Origin: Metopolophium dirhodum
Taxonomy: Eukaryota > Arthropoda > Insecta > Hemiptera > Aphididae
DNA length: 64,000 bases
Reading direction: 5' to 3'
NCBI RefSeq assembly: GCF_019925205.1
Contig: NC_083562.1
Location: 6,076,001-6,140,000 of the forward strand
Part shown: one piece after another, positions 38,561 to 51,342 of the stretch
How positions within the stretch are numbered: the first letter of the stretch is position 1
Layout: each line of letters starts with the position of its first letter
Notes under the pieces: generated by a model
What the model was told of the DNA's origin: nothing
What the model saw: only the letters and a program-made list of their open reading frames with translations
Database searches by the model: none
Position numbers and translations under genes: made by a program

Positions 38561-39240
38561 ATTTTTACCGTTCTCTTGCGACGATAATTACCGGGGTTCG
38601 TTGTGCATTGATCACGTGTTGAAATCGATAGCGGACTCGATTTCCACCGCGGACCCGTGGTTGGAGGATCATCCCACCACCTGTGGAAACCTACATCGGA
38701 TAGGATTCAGGCTGGGTCACAATACACACACACACACACCCAATACGTGGGTAATAGAAAATATTATATGGAATAATTGGACGCTGTTTAATGGACGCTG
38801 ACCAGAACGAGTGCGTTGCACTCTAGTCCACGGCCCAAGGCGTATACGACAATAGGACGCCAGTGCTCGGTGTGATTGTGTATCGCGTGTGTGGGTTTCG
38901 AGTATTACTATAATTGTCAGCATCGCGTCCCTATATGTATTCGCCAACATTTCCCACCCCGTTCAAACAATCTGCGGTTGTATTCCTGCAGCCCTCGTTT
39001 TGTGATTTTCGAACAACGCACTCCGCCGGTGACGGGGTGCTCGATAATGACGACCACTACAAATGGAACGCATATTATAATGTGATATAGGTTATAGGTA
39101 TGATCATTGATCGTAAATACTAGTATTTGTGCTCAGTGTGTAAATGTGCTGTAATTCTGTGGGCCGAATGCAAGATATACCGCGGGGTGGTCAGAGGCCC
39201 CCGTCCTATTTTTCCTGATTTCGTCCTATTTTCGATTGAA
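38561..39240. other. GC-richer island without a convincing gene
   Basis: Moderately CpG-rich DNA with a short CA-type repeat at ~38720-38740. Overlapping frames on both strands (38601-38801, 38717-38950, 38876-39085) have no recognisable domain. Possible regulatory DNA. Confidence 0.3.
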
Positions 39241-42200
39241 ATATAACGATATAAACGCTGTTGGAGACATATTATATGGATCGATTTGACGTAGTTTATA
39301 ATGATGATGTATTAAGAGGTACCTTAATGCCTTGTTAGATAATAATATTGTCTATCCTAATAACATTGTAACCGAAGATAATGATGATACGTACACTAAC
39401 CTATAATAGTCATAATAAAATACAATCTCTTTTATTTTGTATTCATTTAATTTTAAATAACTCAGCAGCAGTGGCCATTGGGAGGGACTTACATTTTATA
39501 TTTATTTAATAAAAATAAAATAAAAAATAAAAATATATATAAATTGAAACACGGTTCACGAAAATTACAATACTTAAAAAGTTCAAATACCTAAACTAAA
39601 GTATGTTAAGAAAATTGATGGGAATGATTAATTTGATTGAGTCATGATTGAGCAATTTGGCCATTGATTCCGGAAGTTAAGAATTTCCTTTTTCCCGGAC
39701 TTATGACTTATATGTACACCATTCGGTGAAAATAATATGGGTTATGATATTTTATGATATTAATATGAATTCCACTGTAGATGATATTATTATATATATT
39801 ATTTATAGCCTGATATTGGTTATTTTTCATTAATATGAAATAATATAATATGTTATATTACTATGATCGAATAAAAATACAATCCATATTTTTTAATTAT
39901 AACGTAATTACACGTTTACATTAATTTGTTGTTTCATAATATTATTTAGGTATACATATATCTATATCTACATTATGTAGGTTTAATTTTGCCTTTGTTT
40001 TTAATAAATATAAGTAAACAAAAAATACATAATAATCAACCTTCTACTGTGAATAAGCAACTTACTTAGAAATGAAGACTAATATTCCTTTTTTAATTAA
40101 TAACTATGATTGATTTTTAATTATTTAAAGAAACTAATACATTTTAATTAACAAGTGTTTTTGGATAACAATTTTATTTAATTTCAATAAGGTCATGACT
40201 CATAAGCAATATTATTTATACAAAAAGAAGTTTGAACCAAAACCGTGGATACAAATATTTATTGCAATAACTAAGACAAATAACATTAAACCTTACTAAA
40301 TTAGGAGAATATGAAAGTAAACCTACAACATTTAAATTGTTAGACAATTATGTCCATACCTACAAAAAAGGATTTTATTTTGATAATTATACTATAATAG
40401 TAATATTGCGTTTAATAAAAAAGTTAAAATCATATATTATAATATGAATGTTTATGATCGTAAATCGTAACATAATCGAATACAATTCATCATTTATTCT
40501 TAACTATTTTTTTTTTTTGTTTGACTATATTTTACTAGTATAAAAAATTGAAAATACATAGGGTTAAATTCTATTTTTGGGGTTTATTTTTCTATCTAAA
40601 TTACCTAGGTATACCTATATTATTTAATATATTTGTTATATCACTATAAACTACTTAGTATAATCAGCAATAATCTTAAATAATCTTAACTTATAAAAAA
40701 AAAATAGTTGATTTATTGATCTAATTAGTTATACCTATTCAATGTTACAATGTTTATTAAATAACTAAAAAATACCAAAGCTAATTACTTCGTCTCAGTG
40801 GATAAGTGATAACCATAATTGTGATTGATGAATTGTAATTTATTATTTTAAATTTATATTTGTGTATATAATATATTTTAAGACCCGTTATTTAGTATAC
40901 TATTGATCACTACCACTCTTTAGTAGTGTTTATTATTTCTGAACAATTTTATCTTATAATAGAATCCAGTTTATTCTTTGCTGACCCATTTAATAAAAAT
41001 TATAGTAGTTGAAAAAAATAAAGATTTATAATTTAAAACTTATTACATAATAATCTCCATTGTCAGTATTCATAAAGAAGAGCTGTCTGCCCAAATTATA
41101 TGGACCCGCTTAAACTCATTTTTATTATACGTTGTCAGATTGAATATCTACGATCTGAAAATCCATAAAACACCGACAAATTTACATTTTAATCAAATTA
41201 TTAATTTTGAATACAATTATGATATTATTATACCTATTTACATTTATTATAATATGACTTGCATCTTATCATTATTATTATCACGCTTATCTATAAAACC
41301 GTATATACCTTAGATATAACATTTTATTAATTTTTTTTTTTTTTACTTAAAAAAAGAACCGAATAGCGGTATTATAGGTATATATTTTAATTCGAGTGAA
41401 TGCATAATGAGTGAATATATAAGTATATAATATGTATAGGTACATATAAACGCTAAATTGTCTTCATTAATAATATTACAATATGATATTGATGTTGTTT
41501 GAGTGATTTACTATCAACCGCATTGTTACAAACGTATAATACTAAATTGTCGATTTAAATATCCGTAAAAAATATAAACGTGAATCGGGCGTGAGAACAT
41601 CTTACTAAAAATGGACATAATTACTGTGTAAAAAATAATCACAACAATAGCAAGACGATTGTAAGACAATAGAATAAAAGGCAATTGTTTCGAGTTACCA
41701 ACACGTATTTCTGACAAAAATAACGTGAAAAATACAAAAAAAAATCGAATCATTTATGAAGTAACGGTATGCTGATTAAAAATCGGTCCTATGTGTATTA
41801 AACTATTCAAGCAATATAATACAACGTTAAGCATTGGTATCTACCTACATAGCGAATACCATAGCGGTGTCACGCTCATATCAAGTACCTATAACTACAT
41901 AAGTGTCTGGCTACTACCTATAGAATATCTACCATAATAATATTATATGTCAGCTAAAGTAATATGTATTATTATGACAATACTATATTATTTATATCTT
42001 ATATATCTGCATAATGTGTACCTATGTATCGGAATAAGGATTATGACTGATGCATATTTCTATTCGATGGTTATAATATATGGTCACAATATTATATCCA
42101 GTTGTACAATTAAGGGGGGGGGGGGGGGGAGGGAGAGGAGTTCATGGGTTACAATCTTCCCGCCTCGACGTTTTCTTATTTGTTTTTCAACCATAGGTAT

Positions 42201-42668
42201 GGAAACAGCGATTTCAGAACAAAAATAAATCAAAGATGATAAACGGTAGTTTTACAGTTTTCTGAAGTTGTAACATTATGTGAATGGTAAATAGCCAATG
42301 CTAGACTCTCGGAGAGTCTTGAAAACACGGGACACAACTTGAACAACTTAATTTGGCAAAGTCACGATGAATATCTTTAAATGTCAATTTTAAATTAACA
42401 CTTCCCTATCTAGGACAAAAATTGAAGTAATATATTGACAAACAATCCATGGTATACATATTTAGTGTTTACAGAGGTTTAACGTTTATAACTTTAAATA
42501 ATAACTAAATAAACGATTTTTTGAACATCGGGCCAAAATAAAAAGTTTTCATTATCTATTACACATTTATATCTGAAGGAACTTTTAAGAACTTCAAAGT
42601 CATTTACTGGTTAAACGACAAGTAACAACATATTAAATCATATCTTATTACAAGCATATATAAATATT
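39241..42668. other. Gene-free AT-rich stretch
   Basis: No gene was recognised. It contains a run of 16 consecutive G at 42114-42129 followed by agggagaggag. Confidence 0.4.
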
Positions 42669-42676
42669 CCATGAGT

Positions 42677-42735
42677 CAGTGGCGGATCTAGAGAGGGCAA
42701 AGGGGGCCCAAAATTAAGTCCTGTATCCACCACTG
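42677..42735. mobile_element. Very short hAT-like remnant, 59 bp
   Basis: It starts cagtggcggatct and ends atccaccactg, imperfect inverted repeats. The flanks ccatgagt (42669-42676) and ccatggat (42736-42743) look like a diverged 8-bp target duplication. It is probably an internally deleted MITE, with almost nothing but its termini left. Confidence 0.55.
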
Positions 42736-42739
42736 CCAT

Positions 42740-42920
42740 GGATGAATTTAAGTTATGACATGATAGTTGTGCATTAAAATCACCAAAAACAACTATAACA
42801 GAAAAATTGTTTACTGCAATCCAGAATTTTGCACAATAATTTCTAAGTTGTTACATATACTAATTATTGTTAAGTTATCCACTAACAAAGGACAACAGTC
42901 ACCTGATGGAGACATTTTCT
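42740..42920 (-). pseudogene. Degraded LINE endonuclease fragment
   Basis: Minus-strand translation gives FWIAVNNFSVIVVFGDFNA (GDFNA at 42784-42770), then QLSCHNLNSS. Upstream in another frame is MSPSGDCCPLLVDNL. 'ivvGDFNA' is the hallmark of the APE-type endonuclease of non-LTR retrotransposons, and P.SGD about 40 residues before it fits 'Y.PPS'. A frameshift separates the two parts, so it is a relic. It lies directly beside the 59-bp hAT remnant. Confidence 0.55.
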
Positions 42921-43383
42921 ACATAACATTGGGTTACAAGTCACCTTCGAAACTACTTATACTTATACTTTTACTGCTATACAGGCCAAGAAAGATTAAA
43001 TGGTTTGGCAACGAGCAACATACACCGGGATGATACAGTTATAATGTATGGTATTTGATGGAATGGCAAAGACTTCAAAAAGAAGACTACCTAAGTATAA
43101 GTCAGTAAGTTATTATATGTTTGTGTATAAAATATACATTTTTAATATATGACATTCGTGTTTATGTTTTATTACAGAAAACTATACCTATTTTTGGTAA
43201 GATATGATTTGAAGTACCTATACCTCTATTGATTTTATATATTATGTAAAATAAGCCTAACATTATGAAATATACATATATAAACAAAATGTATTATGTT
43301 TACTACCTATGTATCAGAGAATATATTCTTGGGATTGTCGCCGATTTCGTGATTATATTATAGTCTTTAATTCCAGTTTAAAA

Positions 43384-43620
43384 TTTTGAATTATAGAGAT
43401 AAAACTTAAAATGAAAAATAGACGGAATACCCTTTCGAATTTGGTACGTGTAGAATGTAGATTGCTTTCGACCGATTTTAAATGGAACCATCAGATGTAC
43501 TGGCGGATGGCCCCTTTGATCACATTCACTCCAACGTTTAGCACATTCCTTTGCTCGCTTCGGAAGTGTTTGAGGGGGTTCAAAGTTTCCGTATGTACAT
43601 TTCCTATCGACGTGTTGTAA
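43384..43620 (-). other. Exon-like open frame of unknown origin
   Basis: The minus strand, read from 43617, is open for ~75 codons. It includes QHVDRKCTYGNFEPPQTLPK, RAKECAKRWSECDQRGHPP and VHLMVPFKIG then FYTYQIRKG. The composition (Cys, Trp, His, Pro spacing) is much more protein-like than neighbouring frames. An acceptor-like CGATAG precedes 43573. No clear donor follows. I do not recognise the family; it may be an exon, a pseudogene piece or a transposon remnant. Confidence 0.3.
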
Positions 43621-43639
43621 TTAAATGACAAAATAGTTA

Positions 43640-46600
43640 GGATTAAATACGACAACGTGCTATTTGTCTTCAAGTTAAATATTAAAATAATATTTGCATA
43701 TTATGCTATGATAACTCAAAATTTCACAACAATCGTGTGTAATTCCTATGAAAAAAAACTGATATTAACGAAACGATTTTTGAAATGGATATATGATAAC
43801 ATACAATATATTTAGGCAATATTTATCTGTGATTAAAAATTGTGTTGCATAATGAATAAAAATATGAAAATTAACATGTTTATTTAGTTTTTTGTTTTAA
43901 AATGTATCTATAGTTGACAATTATTTTGGTTTTCCAACAATATTATTTTTATATTTTTTAAGGAATTTATATTATGGTATAATAAAATATTTGTATATTA
44001 TTACTTCTTCCGTTGCCATTAAAATGTTTTATTTATTTTTATATTTTAGTCAACACACATACAATTAAATCTGAACGAGTTACTTTTGTGTAATTGTTTA
44101 TAAAACGACCAATTTATAAATGATTGACTATAATAATATATTATAATTTATAATGTATAGGTATCCAATAACGAAAATCCATTCAAATATAACCACTATT
44201 ATTATTATTATTATTATAGTTACGTTCATAACTCATACAATAACTAAATGTATCATTTGATTATATCCCCATAATAAACATAATATATTATATAGAACAT
44301 AATTTATTGTCAAGTCATTATCACATTAATGTCTGGAGAATGTCTAATAAACCGTTTTAAATATTATGCGTTGTGGGTAGGTACTTTATATAAATATTTT
44401 AACAATATATTTACGTATAATAATAATTGTCTTAGTCATTTCACACGTCTTAATAATGTGCACTTTCTGAATTTGATTGTTAATCTTTTCACATTATGAT
44501 GTCACGATCCCTACGTGTACTAAATTTTATATTTCTGTGATAAATATCAATATGTTTTTAATTTGTTTTAAAAAAAAAATAATAATACAATAATGTAAAG
44601 ATTAGTCACGGTTAAACGGCTTAACCATCAAAAATGGTCATATATCATTCGGCACAATACAAAAATGAGACGAAACATTTTGCGTAGGAGTTCCTGGTTT
44701 TCCCTAAGTCGGTCATCACGGTCTGGCCGTTTGGTCAATGGATCACGACTGCTTCAAGCCAACAAAAACGATGTGGCACACGAATCTCTTATTCTTAATT
44801 TCATCACTTAGACGAAATTTTTTTTTTAATATACCTATACATATATCTATATATAGTGTGATTATTTGTTTAGTTGATCAACAATATGATAAGTACCTAC
44901 ATATATTATTAAATCTACATTTTATGAAATGCACTTAAAAAAATAAAAGATTATGTACCTATATTATAGCTTCTTGATGGTAGTCAAATGACATGCCGAT
45001 GGAACGTATACAGCTGATATATAGATAAAATTTCGAGTATCACAACATTTACTCAGTGGTTCTTGGAAATTGGAATACTAATAATTAAACAAATAGGGTA
45101 AATCATACCTTTAAGAACCGGAAATATAAATTAAGTAGTATTTTTGATTATATTATTATTGTTATTTATATGAAATTAAAAATAATAATTATTATTTTAA
45201 GTCCGTTGAATTGTAAATAAATATTTTGTACGTACTTATAACAAACACAAAATAGAGGTTGAAACATATTTATATATTATATTATGTTTAGTGTACATTT
45301 TACTTTGAAGATTGAACTTATTAATATGAATAAATGTGTTACTTATTTTAATATTAGAAATAATTTATCATATACATATTATTTTAGTCACTGTATCTTG
45401 CAGTTTAGATAACTATTTATAAAAATTCCACTTGTGACGTGAACTTGAAATTTCGAGTTAATTTTTAATTTATTTGATACACATAGAAAATATGTGGAAC
45501 ATAATATCATAAATGTCTCATTTCAATATAAGTAATAAAAAATACCATTCACGAAGTATTATATTTCCACGATCGTTTCAATTTGTTATGACATTTTTTA
45601 AAACGTAAGTGCAGGTAATACAATTTTTTTTAATATTACATTCATGTTGGGTCTACAAAGAAGACATGAGTAAAAACATATATTCTTACTCTAGTAAACT
45701 AATTTGATATTTTTGTGAACCAGATAAAATAGAGTCGGCATATTCTTTAGTTTCTAACCCACTTCAATGAAATGTGTGGCTAATATGTCTTGTCTATTAT
45801 CTACTACCTATTTATTTAATTCTCGATATTATACTGACTGAATTTAATAACCGTACGAAAATATTTTCATTACTTACTTAGTAGATGAATGAAAGGATAA
45901 TGATTAATAATTATACATGAAACATATTATTATACAACATTTACTTAGTCTATATTGGTATATATTATTATGCATAGTATTGTATAAATAATTTAAAAAA
46001 ATCGTTCAATAGTATTATTTAATATGTGTGCTTATCAGAGTATCAGACATTAGTATATAGGCATTAGTACCTATGCAAACTCCACGGTGCACACGTGCAT
46101 AAAACATTTATAACATTTTTAAAGTTATAAATTAACTTTGTCCATAACATGACTTTAAAGAATCTGTTAAGCAATTGAAAAATTATAAAACATCTATTTA
46201 AAAAAAAAAAAAAACTTTTTGATAAAACCAAAATTGTAGTGTTTATTACGAGATTATAATATAAATGTACACATATAAACAATATTTAAGAAACCTAAAT
46301 ATTTTTCATGTGATCAGAACAATATAATAATATTTTGTAAAAATTTATAATTTTTAAGTTGATCTGATAAAAAAATATTTATTTACCCACCTATATATTA
46401 TATTATTATTTATTACTGGTTTAGTAATTGTTAAGGTAGAGAAGAAAATTTTCAAAATTACTATAGAAAGCCAACGCGTTTACTCATTCTACTGTGTAGA
46501 CTAGGCATATTATGGAGTCCATACTGTGGACTATAGGAAGTATCTGAACTCACTGAACCGCGGAACTAGAGTCGAACTTCTTTATTGTTATGATTCATCT

Positions 46601-46923
46601 TAATGCGATCGTCATAAGAAACCGGTCCTATTCATTATATTATACACCATAACTGTGTCTGTGTACCCACCACACATTTTGACCCAATGTGTTTGTATCA
46701 ACAATTGCAGTTCAAAACACAATAGATTCAAGGTTTTTAAATAAGCGTGCGCTTCCATAAGTAACCCAGTTATTTGGTGCGTATACCCATTTTGGAATAT
46801 TTATTCTGACTGTCATACGTCAAGTTGTCGACTTTCCGGAGCTGGAAAAACTCATGTCCAAGCGAATACCTACTATTTGATCAACCTGTAACGTGTTATA
46901 GAACATAATATATTATGTACAAT
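43640..46923. other. Gene-free AT-rich stretch
   Basis: Includes (ATT)n at ~44196-44217 and an A15 run at ~46200. No gene evidence. Confidence 0.4.
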
Positions 46924-47595
46924 TAGGGACCGGATTTATATGCACAAAAAATCCTCAAAATTTGCTTCTAAAAATGCTGTAATACGCTTCATAATATGCA
47001 CTTAAAATTGAATCGAAAATATTTTATTTAAAATTATATGTAAAAAATAAGTATTAAAAAAGGTATAAAAAGGTTTTAAAAAGTATAAAAATTATTTCGT
47101 CGTCTTCACTGATTTCTTTGCCGTTTAACATTGGTTATCTTCAATCTATAAAATATTAGATCCTCTATTAATAAAAAGTGAAAACTAAGATTGAATTCAT
47201 ATTTTACCTTATTGCACTGGATGATCAGAATTGTTTAATGAAAACGAATTTATCTGTATAATCATAATGTAATATATTATATATATTATGTCACATATGA
47301 TGAGTATTTCATCTCATCTTTGGCAATAAAGACCGGTCGTAATTTTATCGATATTATGTGGCTGTGAACGTGAAAATACGACGAAAAACAAATATATGTG
47401 CTACCTATAAATAATAATATATGCACTATAAAACAACAAATATGCATTGAATATAAAAGGTAAAAAGGTTTAAATATGCAAAATACAATTAGCTTTATTT
47501 TAATAAGAATGATCTAAATCGGGGACAATTCTCATCGAATTCAAAAAGCTTTTTTCAATACATATATGCGCACCTGCATATAAATCCGGTCCCTA
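46924..47595. mobile_element. 672-bp MITE with 21-bp TIRs
   Basis: The left end tagggaccggatttatatgc and right end gcatataaatccggtcccta are exact inverted repeats (one more matching base lies on the inner side). The interior is AT-rich with repeated aaaggt/aaaaggtt words and no transposase frame. If the terminal TA is counted as target site, the pattern fits a TA-inserting family; the duplication itself is not decisive. Confidence 0.85.
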
Positions 47596-48881
47596 TATAT
47601 AAATTATATTAAACAATGTGCAAATGTGCTATTATAGTGATAACTGATTTTACATAGGCATGGCTAGGTACTTATTAAAATGGTCTAAAATATATGCATT
47701 ATATTTACAGTTTAATAAAATATGTTGTAAATACTGAATATAGAATAGTTATAAATGTTATAATAATTTAATATGTAATAATAATAATAAATATCCATAT
47801 AATTTTAAGATATATTTTAAAAATCATTGTTATAATATCATATTTGTTAATGGTTTTAGCTTATTTATTATTGAAGAATAATCTTAAAGTTGTCAAGACA
47901 TATAAAAAAAAATCTTTTAGTTTTAAGCCCCAAATAATTATGTACTTAGATTTTAAATATACATATTATTATCAGTAATTAATAATTAATGAGACTTTTA
48001 AATAAAACTTTGCACATATAAAATTTAACTGTTTGGAAATCGTCTTCTGTTTCTTAATATAAGACTAAAAAAATTAAAAATTAGGACCGTAATGAGTAAA
48101 TAAAGATTATATAGTTGTGAGTTCCAATTATTCTAAAATTCAATGTTAAATGGTCATAAATTATATCAGCAAACTATGTCATTTTAATGTCTCGTATTAT
48201 AATATATCATGTGTCAAATTAATATCATTAGACGTCAACCAAAATAAGTAGGCATGAAATAAACAAAAAATATATTAAACGTAAATTTTTTTCAAAAAGA
48301 TTATAACTTGCACACTGTGTATACATTATTCTTAAAAAAACAAGCAAACAAAAAAAATGCAGGATGATACAATTATTATTATACCACTAATTTGTAATAT
48401 AAACGTGTTTTGGGTAGGTTGATACATTCTAATGATAATAATAATAATACATTGGTATATATATTTGAGACACATAAAATAAATTCGACAAGGTTATTAT
48501 TACTTATTAGAACAAAAATCATTTTTATTTGCAATAATAATAACGATAAAAAAAACCACTAACCAATCTGAAGCATCTAACCATTTATTTTAACATAATG
48601 TAATGTGTATCCAAAATAACACAATAGTTATCATAGTCGTGGATGGTTGGTTTAACTATCCCATTTACACATTTAGTTGACCATGTAAATAAAATAATTA
48701 TAGCCCTGTAGAGTGTATATATATATATATACAGATTCTGCAATAAATGGAGAATGAATTGTTTTTATAATACTTTATATTTTTTTTCTATACGTTCTTG
48801 GGTAACAACCTACTAACAAAAGTGTTCAAAAAGATTTATGTATATTTAACATTAGCTAACTCAATATAAAAAATTCAGTTT
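47596..48881. other. Gene-free AT-rich stretch
   Basis: A (TA)n tract occurs at ~48717-48731. Nothing else was seen. Confidence 0.4.
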
Positions 48882-48883
48882 TA

Positions 48884-49646
48884 CAAGGTGATTCACCAAA
48901 CATGCTCAATCCCATTTTTTCATTCAATAATGAATTTATTCAAATTTAGATTTAGGAGTTTTTAAATATACCTACTCAAGATCATATATTCAAATTCACT
49001 TATTTTTTGTACTACTTATTGTGGGTCCTGTGGCAATACAAACTTCTGTTTTTCATAGAACCTCCCCTTTGTACTGCAAATTATTTAGTGGACATTTTTT
49101 TGAAAATTTGTACAAACTTAATTCAAAATTAGAATGAGGAGTTATTTAATTATTACAATGTTTGTACTAAGGATAGTAGTTCTTAAAAATGGTTTTACAA
49201 AAATATAAAATAGATATAAAATTGGATCTAGTATTTATTATACATCTTTACAAATTATTAATATAGATTGATATTATTGACTAATATTGTCAAATCACCA
49301 TAACCCACATATCTTATAAACCCATTACCATGGACATTTTATATTTAGAAGTAGTTAGAACATAAAGTTAAATAACTCAAAAACCAGTCGTACGAATTTT
49401 GAAATTCAAAATGTTCAAAAAAATTATCCACTGTGTATAATACATTTATGGTTGAAAAGGGGTGTTCTCATTTGAAAAACAGATGTTTGTATCTCCACAG
49501 GATACTCCTTAAGTAGTACAAAAAATCTCAAGAATTAGAAAATAATATGGTCTCAGAGTATATTATTTGAAAATTCCAAAAAACAGTTTTTAAATAACTG
49601 CATTATTGAAGAAAAAAGGGGTGAGTATGCTTGGTAAATCACCCTG
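48884..49646. mobile_element. 763-bp long-inverted-repeat (foldback) element
   Basis: The termini caaggtgattcaccaaac... and ...gcttggtaaatcaccctg are inverted and flanked by TA on both sides. Inversion continues inward: 'gtactacttattgtgggtcc' plus 'acaaacttctgtttttcat' on the left is mirrored on the right by the complement of 'acagatgtttgtatctccac', 'aggatactcct' and 'aagtagtac'. The arms reach ~330 bp around a ~100-bp centre. There is no coding capacity; reference copy for the family at 36.2 and 55.7 kb. Confidence 0.8.
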
Positions 49647-51003
49647 TATATCGTACAGTTGTTGTTTATTTCTGATTTATCGTAAACGGCACAACAGAAT
49701 ATTATTTTGTAGAAGTTCAACAAATATTAACAGTAACTTCTCGAAACCGTAATTATAATATCATTGTAATGGTATAACATATAGCTATACACTTAACTGA
49801 CCGTTTTTTTAATTAAATAAATGTAACTTTCATTAAAGTAAATTATTTGTTTTTTATTTTTATATAACCGTAATAATATCATCCAAATTCAATTAGTAGT
49901 AATACCATTGTAATATTTTCAGTAATCATATTCTCTTCAATGTAAATGTAAATGTATAAAACCGCGATAAGACATAAAATATTGCCTAACTAATATGTGA
50001 CATGCAACACATTTAACGTGGATGTCTTGAATAATAATATTGTTTATTCGTAAGGAAGAAAAATATGCTATAATATTGTACTTACAATGACGTATGAATA
50101 TATAATTGAGGTTTTGAAATTGCATGTGTCATGCTAGTTCACAAAATATTTAATTTGCCAATTTTTTATTTCCACTTTTAAATTACAGTTTGGTACCTAC
50201 CGCAGAATTCTATTAAGTACAGATTTTATTACACATCGTATATGACTCAATGGAAATCGCGATATGACTGTAACTTATTAATAACTAATACTAATACAAA
50301 ATCAAATTATTCACGTTTAAACTATGTATATGCAATTTGAAATTTATATTTAACACACAATACAATAAAAGCATGAGAACCTATTGATGCAGTTGTTAAC
50401 AGTTTTGGATTTATTATTCGTGGGGAATTGAAACTTATTGACACTGCGTATTATATATTATTATTTACTGCACACAATGTAATTTTCAAAAAAAATCAGA
50501 TTCATTAGGCTATTTATACACCACGAACCTATTCACGCCGTTCTACGTACGTCGGTATTGAACGTTAAAGTTAATAACACCTAATAATATTATATGAAAT
50601 AATATCATAATAATTTTAATATAATATAATATAATAATGCATGATATTTTTTTTTAGAAAAAATTTGTTCAACCTACCGTATTGCTAATAGAATAATACA
50701 TAACTAATAGCAATATAAACAAATATTATAAAATAATATCCTTAGAAATATAGGCTGATAGACTGTCTCAGTTGAAAACAGCTTTTCGTATACAATAATA
50801 ATGATCTTTGAGTTCAAATTTATCACATCCATTACAGTGACATTCAGTATTTATGAGTTACACTCATACCTCCTATACAGCAGAGCGACTTTCCAGGTTT
50901 TTAAATTGGATAAAAATTTTATTGTTTTCTAAAACGCATTTACGAACAGTAAAAGTTTATTCAATTTTAAAACATATAATATTTATTTTCAAACCTTTAT
51001 AAC
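49647..51003. other. Gene-free AT-rich stretch
   Basis: No gene or repeat of note was recognised. Confidence 0.4.
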
Positions 51004-51342
51004 TTTTTCTTTTTTTTTTTTATTGAAGATAAAGGCTTCGAAAACTTATGGTAATTGGTCTACAATTGTAACAAATGTGAACGGGAATAAAGTATTTACG
51101 GGTATTTACAATTTATGGTTTAAATGAATGTAATGGGAAAATGTGTAAATTGTTTCAATGTTTTCTTCGCTGAGGGCAAGTCGGAGGGATGATGGGTTTT
51201 TGCAAATGTTCCGTGCTTCGGAGTATTTTGGGCATCTATAGCGACAATGTGGTCTATCGAAAGGAGACCCTTGGATGTGTTTCATACTGGAACGGGTTGT
51301 TTTGGTGATAAGGAAGGAGTGGGTGAGGTGTGTGTGACCTCT
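51004..51342 (-). pseudogene. 3' end of a LINE retrotransposon with poly(A) tail
   Basis: Minus-strand frame 51342-51106 (78 residues, TAA stop) reads RGHTHLTHSFLIT ... HCRYRCPKYSEARN ... LRLALSEENIETIYTF ... HKL. 'GHTrLTHsfL' followed by a C/H-containing 'C(P)KY..AR' is the C-terminal region, after RNase H, of insect non-LTR elements. After a short 3' UTR comes AATAAA (51024-51019) and an A-rich tail down to ~51004, a retrotransposed 3' end. A stop directly upstream of the frame and a missing 5' part show it is truncated and dead. Confidence 0.8.
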
